Positions 47,505 to 56,842 of a stretch of DNA of 64,000 bases are shown here, in pieces. Under the pieces are notes generated by a model. The model was not told the DNA's origin and did no database searches. It saw nothing but the letters and a program-made list of their open reading frames with translations. The stretch comes from Microbacterium schleiferi. Lineage in GTDB: Bacteria; Actinomycetota; Actinomycetes; Actinomycetales; Microbacteriaceae. The translations under genes and the position numbers were made by a program. Every line of letters begins with the position of its first letter. Positions within the stretch are counted from its first letter, which is position 1. The stretch spans positions 186,001-250,000 of the forward strand of contig NZ_CP064760.1 of the NCBI RefSeq assembly GCF_015565955.1, in the 5' to 3' direction.

Positions 47505-48226
47505 ATGGATTCCCCCCGCTCCGCCGAGCCGGTTGTCTCGACCGGTGGTGCCCCTCGACTGACGTCCCGGACGTGGCAGGAGGCGGGCGGCATCCTGGTC
47601 GTTCCCCTCGGATCGACCGAGCAGCACGGCCCGCACCTTCCGCTGGATGTGGATGCCCGCATCGCGGTAGCGGTCAGCGAGGACCTGGTGCGACGGTGGC
47701 GTGCCACCGGCCGCGACGCGAGCGTCGCCCCCGTGGTGTCCTTCGGAGCCAGTGGCGAGCACGCCGGGTTCGCGGGGACGATCTCGATCGGCACGGATGC
47801 CCTGCGCCAGGTGATCGTCGAGATCGGCCGGTCCGTCAGCGAATGGTCCGACCGCCTCGTGTTCGTGAACGGGCACGGCGGCAACCTCGACGCGGTCACG
47901 AGCGCCGTGACGCTCCTGCGCGGCGAGGGCCGCGACGTGACCTGGATTCCCTGCGGGGTGCCGGGGTCTGACGCGCACGCGGGCAGAACCGAGACATCCG
48001 TCATGTTGCATCTGGATGCCGCGGCGGTGCGCCTCGAGCGAGCGGCGAAGGGGAGGACCGCCCTCTGACGGAGATCCTGCCGGCACTGCGGGAACGGGGA
48101 GTTGCGGGGGTCTCGCCCAGCGGTGTGCTGGGAGACCCGACGGGAGCGAGCGCGCGCGAGGGTGCGGACCTGCTGGCTCAGATGTGCGACCGCGCGTGGC
48201 AGCGGGCGCAGGCGGAGCAGCAATGA
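47505..48226 (+). pseudogene. mftE: Mycofactocin peptidase MftE (creatininase family), frameshifted near C-terminus
   Basis: Creatininase fold with metal site GSTEQHGPHLPLDVDARIAV and FVNGHGGNLDAVTSAV. The frame ends early at 48068 (KGRTAL). One more C in 48061-48063 gives GRTAPLTEILPALRERGV and a normal end at 48226, overlapping the mftF ATG. MftE releases the modified Val-Tyr unit from MftA. Even the short form keeps the metal ligands seen here, but it lacks the last 50 or so residues. A second creatininase gene lies at 62756. Confidence 0.88.
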
Positions 48227-49646
48227 CCCTTCCTGACGGCTTCGCGGTCCGGATCGGCCGCCACACCCGGGTCATCGACGACGGGGCGGTGCTGGTCGGG
48301 GGTGCGCCTGCGCGTGTCGCGCGCCTGGCTCCGGCTGCCCGTGCCCTCGTCGCCGATGGCGTCGTGGTGGTCGCCGACGCGGCATCGCGCTCCCTGGCGG
48401 AGTACCTGCTGGAGAACGGCCTGGCCGATCCGATCGTGACGCGTCTGCCGCCGGTCGAGCTCTCGCGACTGTCGGTGGTGATCCCCACGAAAGACCGGGC
48501 GCGCCTGCTCGCGCGCCTCCTTGTGAGCCTTCCCAGGGTCTCGCCGAGGTCATCGTCGTCGACGATGGCTCCGACGACCCCGCTGCTGTCGCGGCGACCG
48601 TGGCCGCCGCCGACGCGCGGCTGCTCGTGCACGCGACCAACCTCGGCCCCGCTGCCGCGCGCAACACTGGGGCTGCGGCGGCGCGCACCGAGTTCATCGC
48701 TTTCATCGACACGGATGTCGTCCTCGAGCCGGACTGCCTCCCCCTCCTTCTTCGACACTTCGCCGATCCGCAGCTTGCGCTTGCTGCGCCGCGCATCACG
48801 GGTGTGAGAGATTCGGGTTCGACGTGGATCAGTCGGTACGAGGATGCGCGGTCGTCGCTGGACCTCGGCGCCGAGACCGCACCGGTCAAGCCGTTCACCC
48901 GTGTCTCGTGGGTGCCCACGACCTGCGTCATCGTCCGCGCGGATCGGCTGGGCGACGGTTTCGACCCGGCGCTGCGTGCCGGCGAGGATGTCGACTTCGT
49001 CTGGCGACTGGTCGAGTCCGGCTCTCGAGCGCGCTTCGAACCCGCGGCGGTGGCGCAGCACGAGCATCGCACCGCGCCGAGTACCTGGCTGGCCCGGAAA
49101 TTCTTCTACGGCACCGGTGCGCAGCCGCTTGCGGCTCGTCATCCACGCAACGTCGCGCCGGTCGTGCTCGCTCCCTGGAGCGTTCTCGTCCTCGTTGCCG
49201 CGGTCTCGCAGCGGCGGTGGTCTGCGCCGGTGATCGCCGTCACCGTCGGCGTGGTCGTCGTCCGGATCGCTGGGAAGCTCCCGCATCTGCGTCATCCGTG
49301 GCGTGAGTCGCTGCGTCTTGTCCGCGATGGGCTGCTCGCCGCGACCGCCCAGGGCATCGCCCTGTTCGTGCGGCACTGGTGGCCGCTCGCTATCGTCGGC
49401 TCCCTGGTGTCGCGGCGTATCCGTCGCGCGACCGTGCTGGCAGCGGTCGCGGATGCCGCCTGGGAGTACGCGCGGCTGCGGCCGGGTCTGGACCCGGTGC
49501 GATTCGGAGTCGCGCGGCGCCTCGACGATCTCTCCTACGGTGCCGGGGTGTGGTGGTCGAGCCTGCGCGCTCGCTCCTTCCGTGCACTGCTGCTCGCGAT
49601 CGTCCGGACCGACCGCTCGCGCTCGGCGAAAGCGAGGGAACGCTGA
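48223..49646 (+). pseudogene. mftF: Mycofactocin glycosyltransferase MftF, frameshifted
   Basis: The first 105 residues (from the ATG at 48223) form the MftF-specific N-terminal domain, up to LSVVIPTKDRARLLARLLVS. One C added to CCC at 48532-48534 joins LPQGLAEVIVVDDGSDDPAA and the GT2 core with DXD-like FIDTDVVLEPDC. Membrane-associated helices follow near the C-terminus (VLAPWSVLVLVAAVSQ). MftF adds beta-1,4-glucose units to mycofactocin. It ends the operon. Confidence 0.88.
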
Positions 49647-49671
49647 GGCGTCCGCGAACTACGCTGGAGGG

Positions 49672-50085
49672 ATGGCCGGGAAGAAGCGAGGAAAGCCGCC
49701 GGTGGAGTTTCGCAACGCGCAGCTCGCTGACGCGCTCCAGACGCAGGACATGGCTGCTGTCGCGTTCGCGCTGAGGCACGGTCCGACGATCGTGCCGCTC
49801 ATGAAGCCAGGTCAGCGCGACAATCCGCTGGATGTCGGGGAGGTGTGGACGTTCCGCGACCCGAACACCGGTCAGGTCGCTCTGCTGCTGTTCAGCGATG
49901 CCGCGAACAAGCCCGCGACGCTTCCGCCAGCGGTCGCGCTGATGCCGCCGGCCAGCCTCATGACGTTCCTCGAGGTGCACCGCGACGAGATCACGACGGT
50001 CTTCTTCGACCTCGCAGGCCCGCATCCGATGCAGGCGAGCCCCGTCGACGTGCTGGCAGCGCTCGAGGTCCGTGTCGAGGACTGA
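49672..50085 (+). CDS. SseB N-terminal domain-like protein
   Basis: 137 residues from the ATG at 49672, with TGGAGGG upstream. After a basic start (MAGKKRGKPPVEFRNAQLAD), QTQDMAAVAFALRHGPTIVP and PNTGQVALLLFSDAANKPAT resemble the SseB-N domain. The Pro-rich PPAVALMPPASLMTFLEVHR and a final FDLAGPHPMQASPVDVLAAL fit that fold as well. Function of such single-domain proteins is unknown. Probably unrelated to mycofactocin although it lies 25 bases behind mftF. Confidence 0.6.
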   Translation: MAGKKRGKPPVEFRNAQLADALQTQDMAAVAFALRHGPTIVPLMKPGQRDNPLDVGEVWTFRDPNTGQVALLLFSDAANKPATLPPAVALMPPASLMTFLEVHRDEITTVFFDLAGPHPMQASPVDVLAALEVRVED

Positions 50086-50097
50086 CGCCGCGGGCTG

Positions 50098-51486
50098 CTA
50101 GAAGCCCGGCTCGTCGTCGGGCCTGCTGCTCGATTCTCGGCGTCGCCCCGGTCGCACGGCGTGGAGACTGAGGTCGCCGAGTGCCCCGCGGAGGTTCTTC
50201 GATCCGGCGTCGACCACCGTCCGATAGCCGAGCCGTTCTGCCTCGGCGCGCCGCTGTGCGGCCTGCATCACCGGCCGGACCTCACCTGCCAGACTCAGCT
50301 CGCCAATGGCCGCCGTTCCCTTGGCAAGAGCTGTCTCGCTGACGGCGTTGGCCACGGCCACCGCGATCGCGAGGTCTGCCGCGGGCTCGACCAGGCGCAC
50401 CCCACCGACCGTTGAGACGTACACGTCATGGTCACTGACGACAACGCCAGCGCGGCGTTCGAGCACGGCCAGGACCATCGCCACCCGTGACGCCTCGACG
50501 CCGTTGACAATGCGGCGCGGGTTGGGCGCTGAGGTCTTGATCGTCAGAGCCTGGACTTCGACGGGGAGCGCCCGGCGCCCCTCCATCGCAATCGTGACGC
50601 ATGTGCCCGCGACCGGGTCTCCGTGTCCGAGGAAGAGGGCGCTGGGATCGGCGACCTCCTGGATGCCGTCGCCTGTCATATCGAAGCAGCCGACCTCATC
50701 GGTGGGCCCGAACCGATTCTTGAGCGCCCGGACGAAGCGCAGCGAACTCTGCCGGTCGCCCTCGAAGTGGCAGACGACGTCGACCAGGTGCTCCAGGATG
50801 CGGGGCCCGGCGATCGAGCCGTCCTTCGTGACGTGTCCGACGATGATGACGGGCAGGCCTCGGTCCTTCGCCACGCGAATGAGGGTCGACGCGACCTCTC
50901 GCACCTGCGACGGGTGGCCCGCCGCGCCTTCGTGCATCGCCGACGAGACGGTCTGCACCGAGTCGACGATCAGGAGGCTCGGCTGCACCTCATCGACGTT
51001 GCCGAGGATCGTGGCCAGGTCGGTCTCGCTCGCGAGATACAGCTCGTCGTGCAGGGCCCCCGTGCGTGACGCCCGAAGCCTGACCTGCGCGACCGACTCC
51101 TCCGCGCTCGCGTAGAGCACACGGTGACCGGATGCCGCGGAGTGTGCCGCGACATCCAGCAGGAGCGTTGACTTGCCGACGCCCGGCTCGCCGGAGAGCA
51201 GGATCGCCGCGCCGGGTACGAGCCCACCGCCGAGGACGCGGTCGAACTCACCGATGCCGGTCGTGCGGCGGGGAGCATCGGATGCCGACACCCGCGTGAT
51301 CGGCTGAGCTGCACGCTCTGCGCTCGGCGTCGCGGGGGCGAGCGTCCGAACGATCCCGGTCTGTTCGGCGGCTTCGACGACGGTGCCCCACTGCTGGCAT
51401 TCGCCGCACCGTCCGACCCACTTGGCCGTCGTCCACCCGCACTCGGTGCACCGGAACGGGGCGGTGGTCGTCGGACGTTTGGCCAT
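50098..51486 (-). CDS. radA: DNA repair protein RadA (Sms)
   Basis: 462 residues. An N-terminal zinc finger (CTECGWTTAKWVGRCGECQQ) precedes a RecA-like ATPase with Walker A LSGEPGVGKSTLLLDV. The RadA-specific motif is LKNRFGPTDEVG, and a Lon-like C-terminal domain follows. RadA promotes branch migration in recombination. No frameshift, although the genes on both sides have them. Upstream lie two long hairpin repeats. Confidence 0.97.
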   Translation of the reverse strand: MAKRPTTTAPFRCTECGWTTAKWVGRCGECQQWGTVVEAAEQTGIVRTLAPATPSAERAAQPITRVSASDAPRRTTGIGEFDRVLGGGLVPGAAILLSGEPGVGKSTLLLDVAAHSAASGHRVLYASAEESVAQVRLRASRTGALHDELYLASETDLATILGNVDEVQPSLLIVDSVQTVSSAMHEGAAGHPSQVREVASTLIRVAKDRGLPVIIVGHVTKDGSIAGPRILEHLVDVVCHFEGDRQSSLRFVRALKNRFGPTDEVGCFDMTGDGIQEVADPSALFLGHGDPVAGTCVTIAMEGRRALPVEVQALTIKTSAPNPRRIVNGVEASRVAMVLAVLERRAGVVVSDHDVYVSTVGGVRLVEPAADLAIAVAVANAVSETALAKGTAAIGELSLAGEVRPVMQAAQRRAEAERLGYRTVVDAGSKNLRGALGDLSLHAVRPGRRRESSSRPDDEPGF

Positions 51487-51539
51487 GCGATCAGGCTAGT
51501 CGCGGCATCCGACACCACCGCCCGGGCACGCCCTGCCGT

Positions 51540-51625
51540 GTGGCTAACTCCTCAGATCCGGCCGGAGTGCAGGCCGAAAGGCAGTGCCGGAGCGCCGAAA
51601 TCGGCGGCTTTGAGGAGTTAGCCAC
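51540..51625. repeat. Hairpin repeat copy C (GTGGCTAACTCCTCA arms)
   Basis: GTGGCTAACTCCTCA at 51540-51554 and TGAGGAGTTAGCCAC at 51611-51625 are a perfect 15-bp inverted repeat, the longest arms of the four copies. The interior also has some internal pairing (GGCCGGAGTGC...GCCGG). It starts 54 bases upstream of the radA start in the 318-base gap 51487-51804, which holds no gene. Confidence 0.85.
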
Positions 51626-51695
51626 GGACTGTGGCGGTGGCTGGCGGGGACTGGTCGGTGCCTGCGGCGATCAGCCTGGTGCCACGCGACCCGCA

Positions 51696-51776
51696 GCTAA
51701 CTCCTCGCTCTCGACGGCGGCGGCGCCGGAAGGTTGGCGTTTCATGCGGAGATGGTGTCGCTCTTGAGGAGTTAGC
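51696..51776. repeat. Hairpin repeat copy D (GCTAACTCCTC arms)
   Basis: GCTAACTCCTC at 51696-51706 and GAGGAGTTAGC at 51766-51776 enclose 59 bases. After the 3' arm comes CACGGACG, as after copy C (CACGGACT), so the conserved block extends past the arm. It lies 71 bases from copy C and about 29 bases from the end of the acyl-CoA dehydrogenase-like gene. Confidence 0.85.
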
Positions 51777-51804
51777 CACGGACGCCGGCGATGGATGCCG
51801 GGGG

Positions 51805-52922
51805 TCAGCCGGCGGTCAGGACTGCTTCGCCGACGGCCTGCTGGGTCAACGGCACCGAGTAGGCCATGAGAGCTCCGGCCTGCGCGTCGCGGAAGATCCG
51901 CTGAATGGGCGAGCTCAGCAGGTAGCTTCCGCCGCCGCCGATGCGGAGCGCCTCGGCCGCGGCCTGCTTCGCCACCTCGTTCGCGAGCATCTTCGACTCC
52001 GCGGCGGCCGGCATGGCTTCTTCCGAACGCTCGTCCGCGAGCCACGCGACGCGCTCCGCGAACAGGCGCGCCGCCTGCAGCTGCGTCCACAGCATGCCGG
52101 TTTCCATCTGAACCCACTGGTTCTCAGACGCAGAGGGGGCGCCGCCCTTGCTCTTGCGGGCCGAGGCGGCGTAGGCATCCATCGCCGACTCGGCGATACC
52201 GATGGAGAGCATGCCGAAACCGACAGTGATGAGGTTGGCGTAGTCAGCTGGCGGGAAGCCGCAGCGACGAGATGCCAGCAGCGGCGTGTTCTCGAACAGC
52301 ACGGTGCGGCTGCGCGTGGCTCGCATGCCGACAGTCTCGTCGATGGGCGGGAAACTGATGCTCTCGTCGACCGACACTCCGAAGAAGGCCGGGGCTCCGT
52401 CGATGCTCGTGTTGACCAGCATGTGGTCGGCAGCTTCCGAGCCCGAGACGAACACCTTGCGGCCGGTGAGTGCCCAATCCTCGCCGACAGGGGTCGCGTT
52501 CTGCTGGGGCGCGAGGAAGAACCTGCCGCCTGCGGGCTCGGAGAGCGCGTTGACGAATCGCTTGCCCGCGCGCAGCTCGGCCGCGAAGAACGCCGCCTGG
52601 TCGGGTGCCGACATCGTCACGAGCGCGTGAGCGGCGCCGATGTGCATGAGCCATACGGTGGCCACGGCAGGGTGGTGGGAGGCCAGGATGCGGACCGTGT
52701 GCGCCAGGGTCACGTAAGAAAGACCCTGCCCACCGTGTTCCGGGGGAGGAATGCGGCATCGAGCCCCGAGTCGGACAGGGTGTGCAGGTGCTCGATCGGC
52801 AGCCGAGCATCGCGGTCATCCGCGGCGACCGTGGCTCCGAACTCCTGAGCGAGCGCGGTGACGGTGTCTATCCAGTCCTGCTCGGCGGCGGGGACGGCGA
52901 ACGGGGAGTGTCGGGTGAGCAT
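51805..52922 (-). pseudogene. Acyl-CoA dehydrogenase-like flavoprotein, frameshifted
   Basis: From the ATG at 52922 the N-terminal domain (QDWIDTVTALAQEFGATVAA) runs to GLDAAFLP and breaks. One base added to GGGGG 52742-52746 (C on the coding strand) restores AAFLPPEHGGQGLSYVTLAH and a complete protein of about 372 residues. Later parts match the family: WALTGRKVFVSGSEAADHML, then the helical domain ending RIFRDAQAGALMAY. It could oxidise an acyl-CoA or act as a flavin hydroxylase-like enzyme. It sits at the end of the permease operon. The break may be a sequence error. Confidence 0.8.
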
Positions 52923-52947
52923 GGGTTTTCCCTTCGGTCGGAAGAGG

Positions 52948-53898
52948 TCAGGCGGGGAGGGTTCGAGCCTGGTTGCGGCTCGCACGGGGGCGCACGTGCC
53001 GACCGAGGTGGCGCCGCAGCGCTGCCCGAGACGTGAGCACGAGAACGATGAGGGTGACGGCATACGGGAAGGTTTGGTAGAGCTCGCTCGGAAGCTGGAT
53101 GGCGGTGGCCTGCGCGAGCAACGAGAAGCTCTGGAGGAATCCGAACAGCAACGCCCCGATCGCGATGCCGACGGGCGTCATGCGCCCCATGATCACGATG
53201 GCCAGGACGATGTAGCCGCGCCCGGCGGTGATGTCGGGGCTGAAGGCGCCGATCGAGCCGAGAGTGATGACACTGCCTGCCAGTCCTGCCAGCGCTCCGC
53301 CGATGAGCAGAGTCCGGGCTCCGATCTGTCTCGGGCGGACGCCTCGGAGAGCCGCCGAGACCGGGTCGGAGCCGACAGCACGTACCTGGAGGCCGAAGCG
53401 GGTGAACCGGAAGACGGCCCACGCAGCGACGGCGAGCACGAGGGCGCCGTAGACCAGGGGGCTTTGCCCGAAGAGAGCAGGTCCGATGAGTGGGATGTCG
53501 GTGAGGGGCCCGAGGTCCACCTTCGGCGCCGTCGGCACTGAAACGTTGGTCTGACCGGCCGGAACCCACAGTTGGTAGAGGTAGGTCGACAGTCCGAGGC
53601 CGAGCATCGTGATCGCGAGACCCACGACGATCTCATTCGCGCCGAGCCGGTAGACGATGAGGTTCATGAGGGCGGCCAGGACGAGTCCGGTGACCACCGC
53701 CGCGGCAAGGCCTGCGACGATCCCCGCGAAGCTCGCGACGAACACCGCGACGAACGCCCCGAGGATCATCATCCCCTCGATACCGAGATTCAGTCGGCCT
53801 GCCCGCTCCACGAACCCTTCGCCGATCCCGGCGATGACGAGGGGTGTTGCGAGCACGATCGCTCCGGCCAGGATCGAGGCCCATAGCTCGATGCTCAT
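52948..53898 (-). CDS. ABC transporter permease, BMP/nucleoside type (NupC-like)
   Basis: 316 residues, about eight to nine membrane helices, starting MSIELWASILAGAIVLATPL. The conserved loop is GFVERAGRLNLGIEGMMILG, with a second signature RAVGSDPVSAALRGVRPRQI. These match the second permease of BMP-type nucleoside importers. It follows the other permease with a four-base overlap. The C-terminal Arg-rich tail is cytoplasmic. Confidence 0.9.
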   Translation of the reverse strand: MSIELWASILAGAIVLATPLVIAGIGEGFVERAGRLNLGIEGMMILGAFVAVFVASFAGIVAGLAAAVVTGLVLAALMNLIVYRLGANEIVVGLAITMLGLGLSTYLYQLWVPAGQTNVSVPTAPKVDLGPLTDIPLIGPALFGQSPLVYGALVLAVAAWAVFRFTRFGLQVRAVGSDPVSAALRGVRPRQIGARTLLIGGALAGLAGSVITLGSIGAFSPDITAGRGYIVLAIVIMGRMTPVGIAIGALLFGFLQSFSLLAQATAIQLPSELYQTFPYAVTLIVLVLTSRAALRRHLGRHVRPRASRNQARTLPA

Positions 53899-55025
53899 GA
53901 CCGCTCCTCCGCTGTCGAGGCCGGGGTCGGTTCGCCGTCGGGCGTGACGGACGCGACATCCGTCAACGGAGGTGCAGCGGCGGGCCGCGCTCCGCCCGAC
54001 CGTGCCGTGACACCGGCGACCGCGGCGACCCCGAGCAGCAGGACGCCCTTGATGACGTCGGCGATCGAGGACGGTACGGTTCCCGTCGCCGACTGGATGC
54101 CGAGAGCTCCCGCGGTCAGCGCCGAGAAGAACAGGGCAGCCAGGAGGATGCCGCCGGGGAGGAGCGCGCCGAGGAGAGCGACGGCAAGTCCCGAGAACCC
54201 GACACCGCCCGACACGGAGTTGAAGAGACGCTCGTTGACGCCCGCCACCTGCAACCAGCCGACGACGCCCGCGCCGGCGCCCGAGACGAGCATCGTGCCG
54301 TACAGGGTGCTGGCGCGGGTGGTGCCCAGCCGCAGGGCCAGGCGCGGGCGTTCGGCGAAAACGCCGATGCGGGTGGCCTGCGAGGTGCGGCGCCACCACT
54401 CGAAGAGGACGGCGACCACGATGATCAGGAGCACACCAATGTGCGCGCGCGTGCCGGGAATCAGGTCGGGCAGGGCGGAGGCCTCGGGGAGTTGTTCGCT
54501 CTGCGGAGTGGCAGTGTTCTCACCGCTTGCCAGCCAGGTGCGCAGTGTCCAGCCGAGAAAGCCGGCCGCGACGTAGTTCAGCAGCAGGGTCGACAGGATG
54601 ACATTCACGTGCCAGCGCTCGGCGAGCCAGGCCGGGAGCAGTGCGAAGGCCGCGCCGCCGAGGGCGCCCGAGACCATCCCGATCACCCAGTACACCGGCG
54701 CAGGAACGCCCTCGCCGAACAGGTTGGCTGTGCCGAGCGTTGCTGCGGTGGCGAAGATCGCACCGAGAATCACCTGGCCTTCAGCGCCGACGGAGAAGAC
54801 ACCGGCGCGTAACGCGGGAATCAGTGTGAGGGCGACGATCGCGATCGGCGCCGCCCCCACGAGCAACTCCCCGACACGATACGGAGAGCTCGATACCCCG
54901 GCGACGAGCCCCTGCAGACCGGTCAGTGGGTCGGCCCCCGCGAGCAGGATGAGCGCCGTTGCGACAGCGAGGACCGCGACGACAACGGCGCCTGCAAGCA
55001 CCCACCCGCGCCGTCGGCCGCTCAC
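53895..55025 (-). CDS. ABC transporter permease, BMP/nucleoside type (NupB-like)
   Basis: 376 residues. The first helix follows a basic start (MSGRRRGWVLAGAVVVAVLA). Conserved segments: LIPALRAGVFSVGAEGQVIL and later WHVNVILSTLLLNYVAAGFL; GFSGLAVALLGALLPGGILL is the characteristic last loop. It partners the permease at 52948 and the ATPase at 56839. A Pro/Thr-rich C-terminal tail is unique to this protein. It overlaps the adenine deaminase stop by four bases. Confidence 0.9.
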   Translation of the reverse strand: MSGRRRGWVLAGAVVVAVLAVATALILLAGADPLTGLQGLVAGVSSSPYRVGELLVGAAPIAIVALTLIPALRAGVFSVGAEGQVILGAIFATAATLGTANLFGEGVPAPVYWVIGMVSGALGGAAFALLPAWLAERWHVNVILSTLLLNYVAAGFLGWTLRTWLASGENTATPQSEQLPEASALPDLIPGTRAHIGVLLIIVVAVLFEWWRRTSQATRIGVFAERPRLALRLGTTRASTLYGTMLVSGAGAGVVGWLQVAGVNERLFNSVSGGVGFSGLAVALLGALLPGGILLAALFFSALTAGALGIQSATGTVPSSIADVIKGVLLLGVAAVAGVTARSGGARPAAAPPLTDVASVTPDGEPTPASTAEERS

Positions 55026-56842
55026 GGGTGCGCCTCATCGCGAGGTGGGTGGGTGTGACCGCAGGCGCCGGCCGGACCGGGAAGGAGCACGTCGACGAAC
55101 GACTGCGTCGCGGCGTCGATGAGACCACGCTCGGTCAGCCCGAGGTCGGGCACGACATAGAGACCGACGAACGACAGGATGATGTAGGGCGAGGGGATGC
55201 GGCATCCGAGCGCCGCTGTGGCGGCGTGACCTGCAGCAAGCGCTTCGGCAGTCTGCTGCCAGGGCGCAGCGCTCATCATCCCGCCGACGGGCAGCGGCAC
55301 GCGCCCGACGACCTCGCCGTCAGCGACGGTGACAAAGCCGCCGCCCATGCGGGCGAGCTCCTCGACAGCCAGTCGCATGGACGTGTCATCAGCGCCGACC
55401 ACCGCGACGTTCATGTTGGGGCAGTTCATGGTGATCGCCACCGCCCCGCGTGACAGCCCGAATCCGCGCACGAATCCGATGCCGGTCTCGGCAGTTCCGT
55501 GGTGACGATCGATGACGGCGATCTTCAAGACGTCGGCTTCGGCGTCGGAACTGACCTGGCCGTCCACGACCTCCAGGCTCGCTTCGAACTCCCGCTTGAA
55601 GTAGCCGTTGTACATCTCCATCGCACGCACCCGGACCTGCTCGGCGCCCTCGGGGGCGGTCAACGCGAAGATGTCAGCCGGAAGCTCGGCCGGAAGATGC
55701 ACGGTGTCGAGGGTCCACGCGGGAAGCTCGTCGGTGTTGGTGAACAGGGGCGCGCCTTCCTCGGCCTGCACCTCCCCGGCAATGATCACGTGCGAAGGTC
55801 GGACCTCGGCAAGATCCGGAATGATCTGCAGGTCGGCCAGGCGTGAGGGAGCGAGGATGCCGAGCACCTGGTCGATCCGGTAGTACTGCGCCGGCTGGGT
55901 CGTTGCCATCCGGTAAGCCAGCTGCGGATCCACACCGAAACGGATGGCTTGGCGGATGTGGTGGTCGATGTGGCCCTCGGTCGACAGGTCGAGGGCGTGC
56001 TTGTCGTCGGCGCAGAAGCACAGGCTCCGGAGTGCCGGCGCGATCGCGTCGAGGTCGCTGAACAGCTGCGGCGTGTTGTCGGTGAGCGACGAAGCCATGA
56101 TCGTGATCATCGCCCCGAGCCGTGTGCGCTCGAGCACCTCATCGACAGTCGACGCGTTGTGGTCGTCGCTGATCCCCGCAGCAAGGTACCCCCAGAGCGA
56201 CTCGTGGGTCTGCGCGGCGGTGTGACCCGTCATCCGGCGCCGCGCCGCCAGCGCCTCGCGGAACCGCCCCGTCGAGCGCTCGCTGTAGTCGAACGGGTTC
56301 GTCTCACCGAGCGTGGCTGTCACGTCATCCCACAGCCGGGCGCGGACGGTCTCTTCGGGGATGACGGCGCCGCCGAGTTCGAGGTGAGGTGCTCCCGGGG
56401 TGGTCGGCGACACCTGCTGGAAGATGTGCAGCGGCGTGCGGGTGGAGAGCATGAAGTCCATGCCGTCCGCCCCCCAGACGTTCGCCGCGCCGTTGGGGTC
56501 GACCAGGACGGTCGTCGTGCCGCGGGAGACCGAGAGGCGAGCGAGTTCACCCGGGGTGAGGTTCGTGTATTCGATGTGCAGATGCGCGTCGATGAAGCCC
56601 GGAACCACGTAGCTGCCGGATGCGTTGATCTCGCGCCGCGCTTCGCGCATGTGACCCCACGGCGTGAGGGTGGCGATGTGTCGCCCGCTGATGACAACGT
56701 CCCGTTCGAGCCACTCCTCGGTGCCCGGAGATTGCACGAGCCCGCCGCGAACGATCAGATCGGGAACCTCGTTCCCCGTTGCAACGGCGCGCACGCGCAC
56801 GAGTTCCTCGGTCGTGGGGACCAGACTGCTCAGCTCGGTCAC
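55022..56842 (-). CDS. ade: Adenine deaminase
   Basis: 606 residues from a GTG overlapping the ATPase stop. The amidohydrolase metal site is YVVPGFIDAHLHIEYTNLTP. Adenine-deaminase features follow: LCFCADDKHALDLSTEGHID and the C-terminal GGGFVTVADGEVVGRVPLPV, GGMMSA. It converts adenine to hypoxanthine plus ammonia, which Hpt (18433) could then use. It sits inside the nucleoside-import operon, so imported bases are deaminated at once. Confidence 0.93.
   Translation of the reverse strand: MTELSSLVPTTEELVRVRAVATGNEVPDLIVRGGLVQSPGTEEWLERDVVISGRHIATLTPWGHMREARREINASGSYVVPGFIDAHLHIEYTNLTPGELARLSVSRGTTTVLVDPNGAANVWGADGMDFMLSTRTPLHIFQQVSPTTPGAPHLELGGAVIPEETVRARLWDDVTATLGETNPFDYSERSTGRFREALAARRRMTGHTAAQTHESLWGYLAAGISDDHNASTVDEVLERTRLGAMITIMASSLTDNTPQLFSDLDAIAPALRSLCFCADDKHALDLSTEGHIDHHIRQAIRFGVDPQLAYRMATTQPAQYYRIDQVLGILAPSRLADLQIIPDLAEVRPSHVIIAGEVQAEEGAPLFTNTDELPAWTLDTVHLPAELPADIFALTAPEGAEQVRVRAMEMYNGYFKREFEASLEVVDGQVSSDAEADVLKIAVIDRHHGTAETGIGFVRGFGLSRGAVAITMNCPNMNVAVVGADDTSMRLAVEELARMGGGFVTVADGEVVGRVPLPVGGMMSAAPWQQTAEALAAGHAATAALGCRIPSPYIILSFVGLYVVPDLGLTERGLIDAATQSFVDVLLPGPAGACGHTHPPRDEAHP

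Noticed and set aside
44440..48534. Programmed ribosomal frameshifting as explanation for the mycofactocin-operon breaks
   Set aside because: The sites differ in run length (3-5 C), have no shared slippery heptamer or downstream structure, and six in a row in unrelated genes would be without precedent. Sequence error or decay is simpler.
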